Source: Streptomyces sp. TLI_171 (GTDB lineage Bacteria; Actinomycetota; Actinomycetes; Streptomycetales; Streptomycetaceae). Taken from it: a DNA stretch of 64,000 nt. Made by a program: the position numbers and the translations under genes. The stretch lies in contig NZ_RAPS01000001.1 in the NCBI RefSeq assembly GCF_003610255.1, positions 7,467,001 through 7,531,000 on the forward strand, read 5' to 3'. The notes beneath the pieces are model-generated. The model saw only the letters and a program-made list of their open reading frames with translations. It was not told where the DNA came from and did no database searches. Positions 52,692-60,937 of this stretch are shown one piece after another; the stretch's first letter is position 1; each line of letters begins with the position of its first letter.

Positions 52692-53984
52692 GTGACGACC
52701 CGTGAGCAGGCCATCGAGGCGGCCCACCGCTGGATCAACGGTGCCCGGCCCGAGGAGCAGTGGCACCGGATCGGCGTGCACGAGTTCGACCTCGGCTGGG
52801 TGCTCTGGCCGGCGCCCGCCGCCGAGGAGCAGGACCGGCCCGTCGGCGAGCGCCGCGCCCCCGCCGACATCGGCACCGCGTGCGCCGTCGTCGACCGGGA
52901 GACCGGCGAACTCACCCACTGGCCCTCCGTCCCCGTCGACGAGGTCGTCCAGCTCTACCGCGACAAGCTCGGCGCCGGCAGCCACGACCCGAGCCGCCCG
53001 CCGGCCACCGGCCCGGGCGGCTCCGCCGTCCTCACCTACCGGGACGCCGACGGCGAGCAGCAGAGCCTGTTCCAGCTCTCCACCCCCGGCCTCGGCCACC
53101 CCGAACTGCGCGCCTGGCGCACCCTCCAACAGCAGGGCGTCCGCCCGGAGGACGTGCTCTCCGTCTACACCGACCTGCGCCCCTGTGAACTCCCCGGCGG
53201 CTACTGCGCCTCCGTGCTGCTCGCCGAACTCCCGGTCGCGACCTTCGACTACGGCCACGACTACGGCCCGCGCTACGACCGCCGCGCCGCCGCCGTCCGC
53301 GCCCTCACCGACACCACCGAGGCCACCTTCCGCCGGTCCGGCCGCCCGCTGCCCACCCGACCCAACCGGGTGCCCTTCCCGCGCGCAGTGCCCGCTGCCC
53401 CCACCGTGACCGACCAGGCACTGGCGCAGCAACTGGCCGAGCAGTTCGGCCCCGACGGCGTCCGACGCCCGGTCGGGGACCTCCCTGCCGGGGTCCCCGC
53501 CACCCTCGCGGCGGCCGGACTGCCCGTCGAGGTCCCCGAGTTCTTCCACGCCCTGCCCGAACTGTCCGAACTGCCCGACGCGGCGGGTCACCTGGCCGCC
53601 ACCGGCCGGGGCGCCCGGGTTCCCGAGCGCACCCGCGCCCTGCTCGCCTACTACCGGGTCCTCGGCACCGACGGCCGGGCCCTGATCGCCGTCCAGTGCG
53701 GCGACGGCGGCACCGGCACCGGCGCGGGCATCGGCCGGATCTGGGCCGTCGACCCCGACACCGGCAGCGGCCGCTACCTCAACAGCGACCTCGCGTCCTA
53801 CCTGCGCTGCCTCGCCCTGCTCGCCTCCCGCCACCCCGCCCTCCGCGGCCTCACCCCGGAAGCCGCCGGAGCGGCCGTCGACGCGTTCCAGCGCGAACTC
53901 GCCGCCGTCGACGGCACCGTGTTCACCGACCCCGAGAACTGGTGGGCCGTCATCGTCGAACAGCTCTGGGACGGCCTGCTCTGA
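52692..53984 (+). CDS. YrhB-type / deaminase-like / SUKH-4 immunity protein
   Basis: A 430-residue three-part protein. Residues 1-100 match the YrhB/Imm35-like domain (REQAIEAAHRWIN, then VHEFDLGWVLWPAP and ELTHWPSVPVDEVV). Residues ~105-190 carry a complete deaminase-type zinc signature: H136-P-E138, then YTDLRPC165 and C172 (PCELPGGYC). The C-terminal ~200 residues (AAGLPVEVPEFFHALPE, later WAVDPDTGSGRYLNSDLASYL and FTDPENWWAVIVEQLW) resemble a SUKH-4-like domain. Last gene of the island, followed by a strong terminator. Whether the deaminase site is active is unknown. Confidence 0.8.
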   Translation: MTTREQAIEAAHRWINGARPEEQWHRIGVHEFDLGWVLWPAPAAEEQDRPVGERRAPADIGTACAVVDRETGELTHWPSVPVDEVVQLYRDKLGAGSHDPSRPPATGPGGSAVLTYRDADGEQQSLFQLSTPGLGHPELRAWRTLQQQGVRPEDVLSVYTDLRPCELPGGYCASVLLAELPVATFDYGHDYGPRYDRRAAAVRALTDTTEATFRRSGRPLPTRPNRVPFPRAVPAAPTVTDQALAQQLAEQFGPDGVRRPVGDLPAGVPATLAAAGLPVEVPEFFHALPELSELPDAAGHLAATGRGARVPERTRALLAYYRVLGTDGRALIAVQCGDGGTGTGAGIGRIWAVDPDTGSGRYLNSDLASYLRCLALLASRHPALRGLTPEAAGAAVDAFQRELAAVDGTVFTDPENWWAVIVEQLWDGLL

Positions 53985-53993
53985 CGCCGTACC

Positions 53994-54042
53994 GGCCGGC
54001 CCGTGCAGTCCTCCCCGCAGCGAGGAGACCGCACGGCCGGCC
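53994..54042. terminator. Strong hairpin ending the toxin island
   Basis: GGCCGGCCCGTGC and GCACGGCCGGCC arms (one bulge), with an inner TCCTC/GAGGA extension, begin 10 bp after the last island gene. Confidence 0.82.
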
Positions 54043-54113
54043 AGGTCGGCATCGGTCAGGTCCAGGCCCTGGTGCGCGGTGCGACCCCCAGGGCAGGGGA
54101 CAGGCACGCTCCG

Positions 54114-54821
54114 TCAAGGCCCAGCCCCGCCGGGGACGGTCGGGAGCGAGGCCACCACCAGCGCGACCGCCTCCTCGGCGGTGTCGACGGTGACGGTCTC
54201 GCCGCCCCGCTGGTGCACCAAGTACGCCCCGGAGTGCAGCGGGTCGACCGCTCCGCCGACCCGCTCGAACGGGAGTGTCGCCGAGCTGGAGAACCAGAGG
54301 ACGTGATGGCTGGTCACCGGGAACAGCCGGCGCAGTCGCGGCTCGGCGAACGCGGCCTCCCACAGCGCCCGTGCGCTCTGCGGGAACCGCGCCAGGTCGC
54401 TGTCGAGGTGCTGGAGGCGCACCCGCCACCTCAACTCGACCCGGCCGAGCGGCTCCCGCTCGTGCGCGAACGCCCAGTCGCGGACCTCCAGGAACGGCGC
54501 GACCTCGCGCGTGCCCGCCAGGTCCGTCCCCGCCAGCCAGGCCGCCGTGGCCCGGACCGCCGCCACGAGATCCTCGGTGCGTCCCTGCGCGAGCGTCGCC
54601 AGACCCCGCCGCAGCGTCACGTGCACCCCCGGCACCGGCCCCCACCACCTGAGCTGGGCCTGACCGGCGCTCGGATCCTGCGGGCCGCCAGTGAATTCGG
54701 CCGAGCGCCGGTGCAGTCGGGTCGGTTCGGGCAGCCGGACGCCCGCCTCGGCGGCGGCCCGCGCGATTTCGGCGCCGAGGGCCGCGGCCTCGGCCGCTGC
54801 GTCGGGTCCAGGGCTGGTCAT
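54114..54821 (-). CDS. DUF6193-like protein
   Basis: A 235-residue soluble protein. Its C-terminal part (AAFAEPRLRRLFPVTSHHVLWFSSS and later DTAEEAVALVVASLPTVPG) resembles DUF6193, a family found near streptomycete natural-product genes. The N-terminus is a long Ala/Glu-rich helix. ATG 54821. It converges on the toxin island terminator. Function unknown. Confidence 0.65.
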   Translation of the reverse strand: MTSPGPDAAAEAAALGAEIARAAAEAGVRLPEPTRLHRRSAEFTGGPQDPSAGQAQLRWWGPVPGVHVTLRRGLATLAQGRTEDLVAAVRATAAWLAGTDLAGTREVAPFLEVRDWAFAHEREPLGRVELRWRVRLQHLDSDLARFPQSARALWEAAFAEPRLRRLFPVTSHHVLWFSSSATLPFERVGGAVDPLHSGAYLVHQRGGETVTVDTAEEAVALVVASLPTVPGGAGP

Positions 54822-54873
54822 GGCGCGGAGTGTAGTTCGAACACCGCGCGGCGGGTGGCCGATCGCCCTGCTG

Positions 54874-55380
54874 CTACGGGTTCTCGTAGCGCGCGCAGAG
54901 GACGGCCCGGCCGACGCCGAAGAAGCCGAGCGTGCCGCTGATCGCCGCCGCCGAAGTGTCGGAGTCCAGCCCCAGGGTCTCCACGCCGAGCGCGTGCACC
55001 GTGAACACGTACCGGTGCGGCCCGTGCCCGGGCGGCGGCGCAGCGCCCCCGAAGTCCTTGGTCCCGTAGTCGTTCCGGCCGTGCACCGCCCCGGCCGGCA
55101 GACCCGGGAAGCCGCCGCTCCCCGCTCCCGCGGGCAACTCGCCGACACCCGCCGGGAGATCGAAGAGCACCCAGTGCCACCACCCACTGCCGGTCGGGGC
55201 ATCCGGGTCGAAACACGTCACCGCGAAGCTCTTGGTGCCCGCCGGGACATCCGACCAGGCGAGGTGCGGCGAGAGGTTCCCGCCCTCGAAGACCTGGGCC
55301 GGCCGCAGCGTGCCGCCCTCGGTCAGGTCCGCGCTGGTGACGGTGAACGCCGGCACGGGACGCTGGAAGTCGTGCGGCAT
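54874..55380 (-). CDS. YbhB/YbcL-family (PEBP) protein
   Basis: A 168-residue phosphatidylethanolamine-binding-protein fold. It has FTVTSADLTEGGTLRPAQVF, then GGNLSPHLAWSDVPAGTKSFAVTCFDPDAP, the GWWHWVLFDLPAGV strand and NDYGTKDFGGAAPPPGHGPHRYVFTVHAL. These blocks form the anion-binding pocket. ATG 55380. Such proteins are often called Raf-kinase-inhibitor-like; the bacterial role is unclear. Confidence 0.92.
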   Translation of the reverse strand: MPHDFQRPVPAFTVTSADLTEGGTLRPAQVFEGGNLSPHLAWSDVPAGTKSFAVTCFDPDAPTGSGWWHWVLFDLPAGVGELPAGAGSGGFPGLPAGAVHGRNDYGTKDFGGAAPPPGHGPHRYVFTVHALGVETLGLDSDTSAAAISGTLGFFGVGRAVLCARYENP

Positions 55381-55670
55381 CGGTGGCCTGGTCACAGTGG
55401 CTGGTCTCCCCGGTAGTGATCGGTACCCGGCGGAGACTAGTTCAGCCGCCCACGAACACGCCCACGCCCACCGAATACCCGTCCTGCACCAGGCAGGCCG
55501 ATAAACTGGACACCCGGAAAGCTGATGCACCGGTCTGCACAGGTCAGCATCCGCGGCGCCACAGACCGAGCCCGCTGCGCGCGAGGGACTGCCGTCGGCC
55601 GCTGCGCCGCGGACGAACAGTCAATGGGTGCGCCGCATCTCCGGCTGATCGCCGAAGCCGAAGCGCGGTG
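55381..55670. other. Intergenic stretch, promoter side of the PEBP gene
   Basis: 290 bp lying upstream of the PEBP gene and downstream of the oxidoreductase, with a lower-GC patch at about 55490-55540. No gene with a ribosome site and no clear operator recognised. Confidence 0.4.
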
Positions 55671-57254
55671 TCATCGGGACGGCCGGAGGCCTTGCTTGAG
55701 GAGGCCGGTCCAGAGGCTGGTGCGGCCCGGGCGGTCGAGGGCTTCGTGGGCGGCGAGGAGGCCACCGGTGACTGCGCCGAGGAAGCCGCCGGCGAGGCAG
55801 TCCTGGCCGGAGAGGTAGAGGCCGGGGACGGTGGTGCGGGGGCGGATCCAGTCGGCGAGGCCGGGGTGGCGGTGGGTGCCGAAGGCGGTGGTGTCCTTGG
55901 CGAGGCCGTAGAGGCTGCCGTCGGGCCAGGCGGTGAAGTGTTCGGCGGAGAGGGGGGTGCCGAGTTCGTGGAAGGCCACCCGGCCCCGGGTGCGGGGGAG
56001 GTGGTGGTGGAGCCGGTCGAGGAGGTGGGTGGTGAGTTCGGCCTTCAGGGCGAGGTAGGCGGGGTCGCGGTCGCGCCAGCGGGAGCCGTGGAAGGGGGCG
56101 AAGAGCTCGGGGTTGACGTAGGCGAGAATCTCGCCGGTGGACCGGCCGGGGTGGCGGGCGGTCCAGGTCGGGTCCTTGGCGCAGGCGAAGGAGAGGAACG
56201 CCCCGCTGGTTCGGCCGCCGGTGCCGTCGAAGAAGGCGTCGCAGTCGCCGTCGGTCACGAGCAGGTTCTGCCGGGGGAGGTCGAGTTCGGCCGGGTCGCC
56301 GTCCAGGCCGAGGAAGAGCACCACGAACGGGAAGCCCCGCCGCATGGCGTCGAGGCGGTCCGCGTCGGCGGCGGCCCGCTGCGGCAGCAGGGTGCGGTAG
56401 GTGTGGTGCGCCCCGGCCGCGCTGACCACCACCGGGGAGTGCACGCGGGTGCCGTCGGCCAGGGTCACGCCGGTCGCGCGGGCGCCGTCGAGTTCGATCC
56501 GGGCGACCGGTGCCCGGACGAAGACCTCGCCGCCCGCGGCCCGGATCGGGGCGAGCATCGACCGGGCGATCGCGGCGCTGCCGCCGACGGGGTACCAGGC
56601 GCCGGTCCGGAAGTGGTCGAACATCACGGCGAGCAGGAAGAACGGGAGTCGGGCGGTGGAGTCGGCCAGCAGCAGGGCGCTGCGGGTGAGGACCGCCTGT
56701 CGCAGCCGCTCGTCGCCGATCAGCCGCTCGACCACCTCGCGTGCCGGGTCCATCGCCTCGGCCGGTACGGCCGCCGCCCGCAGCAGCCGGGCCAGCCGCC
56801 GCACCACGGGGCCGGAGAGCCGGCCCAGGGCGAGCGCAGGCAGCACGGCTCGGCAGCGCCCGACCAGCCTGAACAGCGCCTCGATGCCGGCCCGTTCGGC
56901 CGGGAAGTGGGCCAGCAACTCGGCCCGGTAGGCGGTGAAGCCGACCGGTGCCCGGTGCACCTCCCCGGCCAGCCGGTACTCCTCGTACGGGTCGCCGAGC
57001 GGGGCCCACTTCAGGACGCCGCCGGTCAGGTAGTCGGAGAGCACCCGGACGGGCTCACGCGGCGTCAACTGGCCGACGTAGTGGATGCCGACGTCCCACT
57101 CCCAGCCGCGCCGCCGGTAGGCGTGGGTGTAGCCGCCCGCCGTGTAGTGCTGCTCGAACACGGCGACCCGGCGCCCCTGCCGGGCCAGGCAGACGGCCGT
57201 GGTCAGCCCGCCGGCGCCGGACCCGATCACCACCGCGTCGTACGCGTCCGTCAC
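55671..57254 (-). CDS. Phytoene desaturase / carotene isomerase-like FAD oxidoreductase
   Basis: A 527-residue flavoprotein. The N-terminal ADP-binding motif AVVIGSGAGGLTTAVCLARQG with EQHYTAGGYTHAYRR is typical of the CrtI/CrtH/retinol-saturase group. A mid-protein GSAAIARSMLAPIRAAGGEV motif and the C-terminal PGLYLSGQDCLAGGFLGAVTGG complete the FAD site. GTG 57254 begins eight residues before the motif; GTG 57299 is an alternative. No other carotenoid gene is near, so the substrate may not be a carotenoid. Confidence 0.85.
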   Translation of the reverse strand: MTDAYDAVVIGSGAGGLTTAVCLARQGRRVAVFEQHYTAGGYTHAYRRRGWEWDVGIHYVGQLTPREPVRVLSDYLTGGVLKWAPLGDPYEEYRLAGEVHRAPVGFTAYRAELLAHFPAERAGIEALFRLVGRCRAVLPALALGRLSGPVVRRLARLLRAAAVPAEAMDPAREVVERLIGDERLRQAVLTRSALLLADSTARLPFFLLAVMFDHFRTGAWYPVGGSAAIARSMLAPIRAAGGEVFVRAPVARIELDGARATGVTLADGTRVHSPVVVSAAGAHHTYRTLLPQRAAADADRLDAMRRGFPFVVLFLGLDGDPAELDLPRQNLLVTDGDCDAFFDGTGGRTSGAFLSFACAKDPTWTARHPGRSTGEILAYVNPELFAPFHGSRWRDRDPAYLALKAELTTHLLDRLHHHLPRTRGRVAFHELGTPLSAEHFTAWPDGSLYGLAKDTTAFGTHRHPGLADWIRPRTTVPGLYLSGQDCLAGGFLGAVTGGLLAAHEALDRPGRTSLWTGLLKQGLRPSR

Positions 57255-57299
57255 CGCGTCGGCCGACAGCCGACGGCCCACCACCACCCGGTCGGTCAC

Positions 57300-57704
57300 C
57301 GCCACCACCGCCGGCGAGCGGTCGACGGGGCAAGCGGGACGGGCGGGGGGAGACTCAGCACGCAGGGCCAACCGAGCTGTCGGGGCGGAAGGCACGCCCG
57401 GGCGGTGGCGGTCACCTGAACGGCCGCGGAAGACGTACCCGTTCGATGGGCGGAGCTGCGGCGGAGCCCGGAATTCGACGGCTTTCGTGAAACTTTCGCG
57501 GCTCGGCCGGGCGGGGGAGGGGGTGTCGGGAGGGCGTTCGGGCGTCCACGAAGCACTGGGGTGGGGCCAGGTGGGGCGGTGGACGGGGCGTCAGGGCGCG
57601 GTACGGCGGCGGCGGCAGGGCGCAGCGGGGCGACGGCAGGTTGGTGGTGCGCGGAGCCTGCCGCTGAAGCGGTTCGGGGCGCTAGCATCGGCCGCGGTTC
57701 GCTG
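57300..57704. other. Long spacer upstream of the cellulase gene
   Basis: About 400 bp without a convincing gene. It contains a GAAACTTTC palindrome (57489-57497) inside CTTTCG repeats, a motif type described upstream of some actinomycete glycoside-hydrolase genes, and presumably the promoters of both flanking divergent genes. Confidence 0.4.
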
Positions 57705-57718
57705 CGGGAGCGCTCCCA
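57705..57718. promoter_or_regulatory. CebR operator (cello-oligosaccharide control)
   Basis: CGGGAGCGCTCCCA matches the CebR box TGGGAGCGCTCCCA in 13 of 14 positions, 92 bp upstream of the GH6 start. It predicts repression relieved by cellobiose. Confidence 0.82.
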
Positions 57719-57809
57719 CGCTTCGGTTCCCGCATCGGCCCCGGTCAGCCCGCCCCCACCTGGCGGCCGGCCGTCTCTCCCACCCGAGAGCGACCCCACG
57801 GAGGACACC

Positions 57810-59255
57810 GTGCACACCCCCGACCCCCACCGCGGCACCGCCGCGGCGCTCGCCCGGCCGGGCCGCCGCGCCACCGCCCTCGCCCTCGCGGCAGCCGTCT
57901 CGGCCGTCGGCCTGGTCGTGGCCACCCAGAGCGGTGCCGGCGCCGCGGTGCAGGGCAGCCTGCCCGCGGACACGCAGTTCTACAGGGACCCGACCTCGCA
58001 GGCCGTCAGGTGGGTCGCCGCCAACCCCGGCGACTCCCGGACGCAGGTGATCTCCAAGCGGATCGCCAGCCAGCCGCAGGGCATCTGGTTCGCCAACTAC
58101 CGCCCCGACACCGTCACTTCCGACGTCCGCGCGGTCACCTCGGCGGCCGCGCAGGCCGGCCAGGTGCCGGTGGTGGTGGCCTACATGATCCCCAACCGGG
58201 ACTGCGGCGGCGCCTCCGCCGGCGGCGCGCCCGACCTCGCCTCGTACGACGCCTGGGTCACCAAGTTCGCGGCCGGCCTGGGCAGTTCGCGGGCCGTCGT
58301 GGTGCTGGAGCCGGACTCCATTGCGCTCACCACCTGCCTGAGCGCCCAGCAGCAGAACGACCGGTTCGCCTCGCTGTCCCGCGCCGTCGGCACCATCCAC
58401 GCCGCCAACCCGAACGCCAAGGTCTACCTCGACGGCGGGCACTCGACCTGGAACTCCCCCGGCGAGCAGGCCAATCGGCTGCGCAGCGCGGGCGTGCTGA
58501 ACTCGGACGGCTTCTTCACCAACGTCTCCAACTTCAACACCACCTCCAGCGAGAGCTCCTTCGCCCACAACGTGCTGAGCTCCCTCGGCAACCCGGGCAA
58601 CCTGCACGCCGTCATCGACACCAGCCGCAACGGCAACGGCCCGGCGGGCAGCGCCTGGTGCGACCCGTCCGGGCGGAAGATCGGCAACTACCCCAGCGCC
58701 GCGACCGGTGACACCGCGATCGACGCCTTCCTGTGGATCAAGCCGCCGGGCGAGGCCGACGGCTGCGCCGCCGCGGCCGGAACCTTCGTGCCGGACATCG
58801 CCTACCAGTTGGCGGTGAACGCGCCCGACCCGGTGGTCTCCTCGCCGTCCCCGTCGACCCAGCCGCCGAGCTCGCAGCCGCCGACCAGCCAGCCGCCGAC
58901 GTCGCAGCCGCCGACCTCGCAGCCGCCGACCGGCAACGCCTCCTGCTCGGTCGCGTACCGGGCGAACTCGTGGGCCGGCGGCTTCACCGCCGACGTCACG
59001 GTGAAGAACACCGGGAGCGCGGCGATCTCCGGTTGGACGGTCAAGTGGACCTACCCCGGTGACCAGAAGATCACCAGCGGCTGGAACGCGAAGGTCAGCC
59101 AGAGCGGGGCCGTGGTGACCGCGACCGACCTCGGCTACAACGGCGCCCTGGCGGCCGGCGCGTCGACCAGCTTCGGCGTGCAGGCGACCTACGGCTCCAA
59201 CAACACCGCCCCGACCGCCTTCACGGTCAACGGCAGCACCTGCACCACTGCCTGA
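57810..59255 (+). CDS. Secreted GH6 cellulase with CBM2
   Basis: A 481-residue secreted enzyme: signal region (RATALALAAAVSAVGLVVATQSG), GH6 catalytic domain (~50-345) with GIWFANYRPD, VVVAYMIPNRDCGG, the acid-bearing VVLEPDSIAL and AVIDTSRNGNGP, then a linker of PPTSQ repeats (~348-382) and a family 2 cellulose-binding module (CSVAYRANSWAGGFTADVTV, later GWNAKVSQSGAVVTATDLGYNG) closed by two Cys. GTG 57810 follows GGAGG at 57800. It hydrolyses beta-1,4-glucan and is likely CebR-controlled. Confidence 0.93.
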   Translation: MHTPDPHRGTAAALARPGRRATALALAAAVSAVGLVVATQSGAGAAVQGSLPADTQFYRDPTSQAVRWVAANPGDSRTQVISKRIASQPQGIWFANYRPDTVTSDVRAVTSAAAQAGQVPVVVAYMIPNRDCGGASAGGAPDLASYDAWVTKFAAGLGSSRAVVVLEPDSIALTTCLSAQQQNDRFASLSRAVGTIHAANPNAKVYLDGGHSTWNSPGEQANRLRSAGVLNSDGFFTNVSNFNTTSSESSFAHNVLSSLGNPGNLHAVIDTSRNGNGPAGSAWCDPSGRKIGNYPSAATGDTAIDAFLWIKPPGEADGCAAAAGTFVPDIAYQLAVNAPDPVVSSPSPSTQPPSSQPPTSQPPTSQPPTSQPPTGNASCSVAYRANSWAGGFTADVTVKNTGSAAISGWTVKWTYPGDQKITSGWNAKVSQSGAVVTATDLGYNGALAAGASTSFGVQATYGSNNTAPTAFTVNGSTCTTA

Positions 59256-59270
59256 GCCATCCTCCCCCTG

Positions 59271-59305
59271 CCCCGCCGGCCACCCCCACCCGTGGGCCGG
59301 CGGGG
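59271..59305. terminator. Hairpin after the cellulase gene
   Basis: Perfect 11-bp arms CCCCGCCGGCC and GGCCGGCGGGG with a 13-nt loop, 16 bp after the stop and before the convergent Nudix gene. Confidence 0.82.
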
Positions 59306-59341
59306 CCCTTCCGCGCCCCGGGGGAGCTGCAGACCGTCGGC

Positions 59342-59826
59342 TCAGCGGGCGCGGTAGCGGGTGAGGGCCTCGCGGGCGTCGGGGACGAAGGACGGGTCGC
59401 GGGCGAGGGCGAGGAGTTCGGGTTCGGTCAGCCAGTCGCACCAGGCGATCTCGGACGGATCGGGCCGGACCGGCGTGGTGACCAGGACTTCGTGGACGCC
59501 CATCCAGTACGGGCTGACCGCGCCCCGGCACCGGAACGTGAAGACCGGGCGGGGCCGGGCAACGATGCCGAGCTCCTCCGCCAACTCCCGTGCGGCAGCG
59601 TCCTGGTAGGACTCGCCGACGCCCACTGCGCCGCCGAACATCCAGTTGAGGCGCCCCGGGAACAGCGGGACGTCGTCGGGGCGGCGGTGGACCAGGAACC
59701 GGCCGCGGGGTCGCGGCAGACGATGGTGGCGATCCGGTGCAGCCACCCCTCGCGGATGGCCTCGCCCCGGTCCACCACGCCGATGACGCGATCCTGCTCG
59801 TCCACCCGCTCCACCGGTTCGCTCAC
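59342..59826 (-). pseudogene. Nudix hydrolase, frameshifted
   Basis: The N-terminal part (ATG 59826) reads MSEPVERVDEQDRVIGVVDR and IREGWLHRIATIVCRDP, an IDI/YfcD-like start, then loses frame. After one base in the G4 run at 59707-59710 the next frame continues RGRFLVHRRPDDVPLFPG and the Nudix box GVGESYQDAAARELAEELGI down to 59342. Adding one base restores a normal ~160-residue Nudix protein acting on nucleoside-diphosphate-linked or isoprenoid substrates. It is either a recent pseudogene or a homopolymer sequencing error. Confidence 0.82.
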
Positions 59827-59871
59827 GTCCGCCAGGATCGCAGACGGCGCCGGCGGGACGGGCGGCGGGAT

Positions 59872-60258
59872 TCACGGCCGGAGTTGAACGGCCGTCACCA
59901 TCACGTAGCCGACCAGCAGCCCGAACAGGCACACCGAGGTGACGTACCGGGGTGTGAACGGCAGGCCGGCGAGGGCGGGGTAGAGCAGGACGGCGGCGCC
60001 GGCGGCCAGGTCGGCGAGGTAGAGGCCGTCGGGCGGGACGATCCCGGTGCTGTGCGCGGCCCAGCCGGTGGCGATCAGGAACCCGGTGAGCAGGGTGAAG
60101 CCGGAGAGCAGGCCGGAGCCGATCGCGCCCAGGGTGGGGTGCGGCTCCGGGTACGGCTCGCCCTCCGGGACCTCGGGCCGCACGCGGTGGGCCACCGCGA
60201 GGGAGCCGACCGCCAGCGCCATCGCGGCGAGGGCCCCGAGCAGGGGAACGGGATTCAT
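59872..60258 (-). CDS. Small integral membrane protein (128 aa)
   Basis: A 128-residue protein with four hydrophobic segments (PVLL-type start, LGAIGSGLLSGFTLLTGFLIA, LAAGAAVLLYPALAGLPF, YVTSVCLFGLLVGYVMV). ATG 60258 overlaps the stop of the upstream proline-rich gene (ATGA), so the two form an operon. No family recognised. Confidence 0.7.
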   Translation of the reverse strand: MNPVPLLGALAAMALAVGSLAVAHRVRPEVPEGEPYPEPHPTLGAIGSGLLSGFTLLTGFLIATGWAAHSTGIVPPDGLYLADLAAGAAVLLYPALAGLPFTPRYVTSVCLFGLLVGYVMVTAVQLRP

Positions 60259-60827
60259 CGGCTCCTCCTGGAGTGCACGAAGTGCTGGCCCGCGAGCGCG
60301 GCGAGCGCGGCCGGCAGCAGGACGGTGACGATCATGACGGTGGCCCAGACCGAGGGTTCGATCACGCCAGGCCGGGCCGGGAGGTCCGGCGGCGGGGCGG
60401 CCACCGCGGTCGAAGCAGTGGCCGACGGCAGCGCAGCGGGCGCGGGCGAGGGGGAGACGGTCGGCGGTGGTACCGGTGCGGGTGCGGCCCGGAGGGTGGT
60501 CGCGGGCGCCGGGGGCTGGGCGTGGGACGGGGTCTGACGTGGCGTCGGATGCCCCACGGAGCTGGCCGTCGGTGCCGGCGCCGGTGGCGCGCTCGCATGG
60601 TGGGAGGGGGACGGGGGTGGCGGAGTCGGCGTGGGTGTGGGCATGGGCGTGGGTGTGGGCATGGGCGTGGGTGTGGGCGTAGGGGAGGGGCACGGCCATG
60701 GCGGCGGGTGGGGGTGCGGCGGCCGAGGCGGCAGGGGGACGTGCGGAAGGTGCGGGAGGTGGGGCAGGTGCGGGAGTTGGGGAAGCTGCGGCAGGGGCAG
60801 CGGGAATGCGCCGGAGGCATGGTCCAT
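60255..60827 (-). CDS. Proline-rich protein with C-terminal membrane anchor
   Basis: A 190-residue protein. The first ~140 residues are very Pro-rich: PQLPHLP repeats, His/Pro stretches and PTPTPM repeats from an 18-bp tandem repeat. A single span follows near the C-terminus (VWATVMIVTVLLPAALAALAG) before a basic tail. ATG 60827 is chosen but uncertain. It is coupled to the downstream membrane gene. It could be a surface spacer protein anchored in the membrane; function unknown. Confidence 0.5.
   Translation of the reverse strand: MDHASGAFPLPLPQLPQLPHLPHLPHLPHVPLPPRPPHPHPPPWPCPSPTPTPTPMPTPTPMPTPTPTPPPPSPSHHASAPPAPAPTASSVGHPTPRQTPSHAQPPAPATTLRAAPAPVPPPTVSPSPAPAALPSATASTAVAAPPPDLPARPGVIEPSVWATVMIVTVLLPAALAALAGQHFVHSRRSR
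60631..60684. repeat. 18-bp tandem repeat in the proline-rich gene
   Basis: Three copies of GTGGGTGTGGGCATGGGC (the last diverged) encode the PTPTPM repeats on the minus strand. Confidence 0.8.
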
Positions 60828-60937
60828 GGGCCGATGATCCGAAAGCCGAGTGGGACCGGGTGGCGGTTCGCACCCAAACCCCACTCGGCGGTGAAAGGTT
60901 CCGCTCGCTGGCGGGACGGACGAGCGGGCAGCGAGCG

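Noticed and set aside
55671..57254. Carotenoid biosynthesis cluster
   Set aside because: Only one desaturase-like gene; no synthase, cyclase or prenyl transferase nearby.
55383..57419. 678-codon plus-strand frame opposite the oxidoreductase
   Set aside because: Gly/Val-rich shadow; the minus strand has a clear FAD motif and C-terminal signature.
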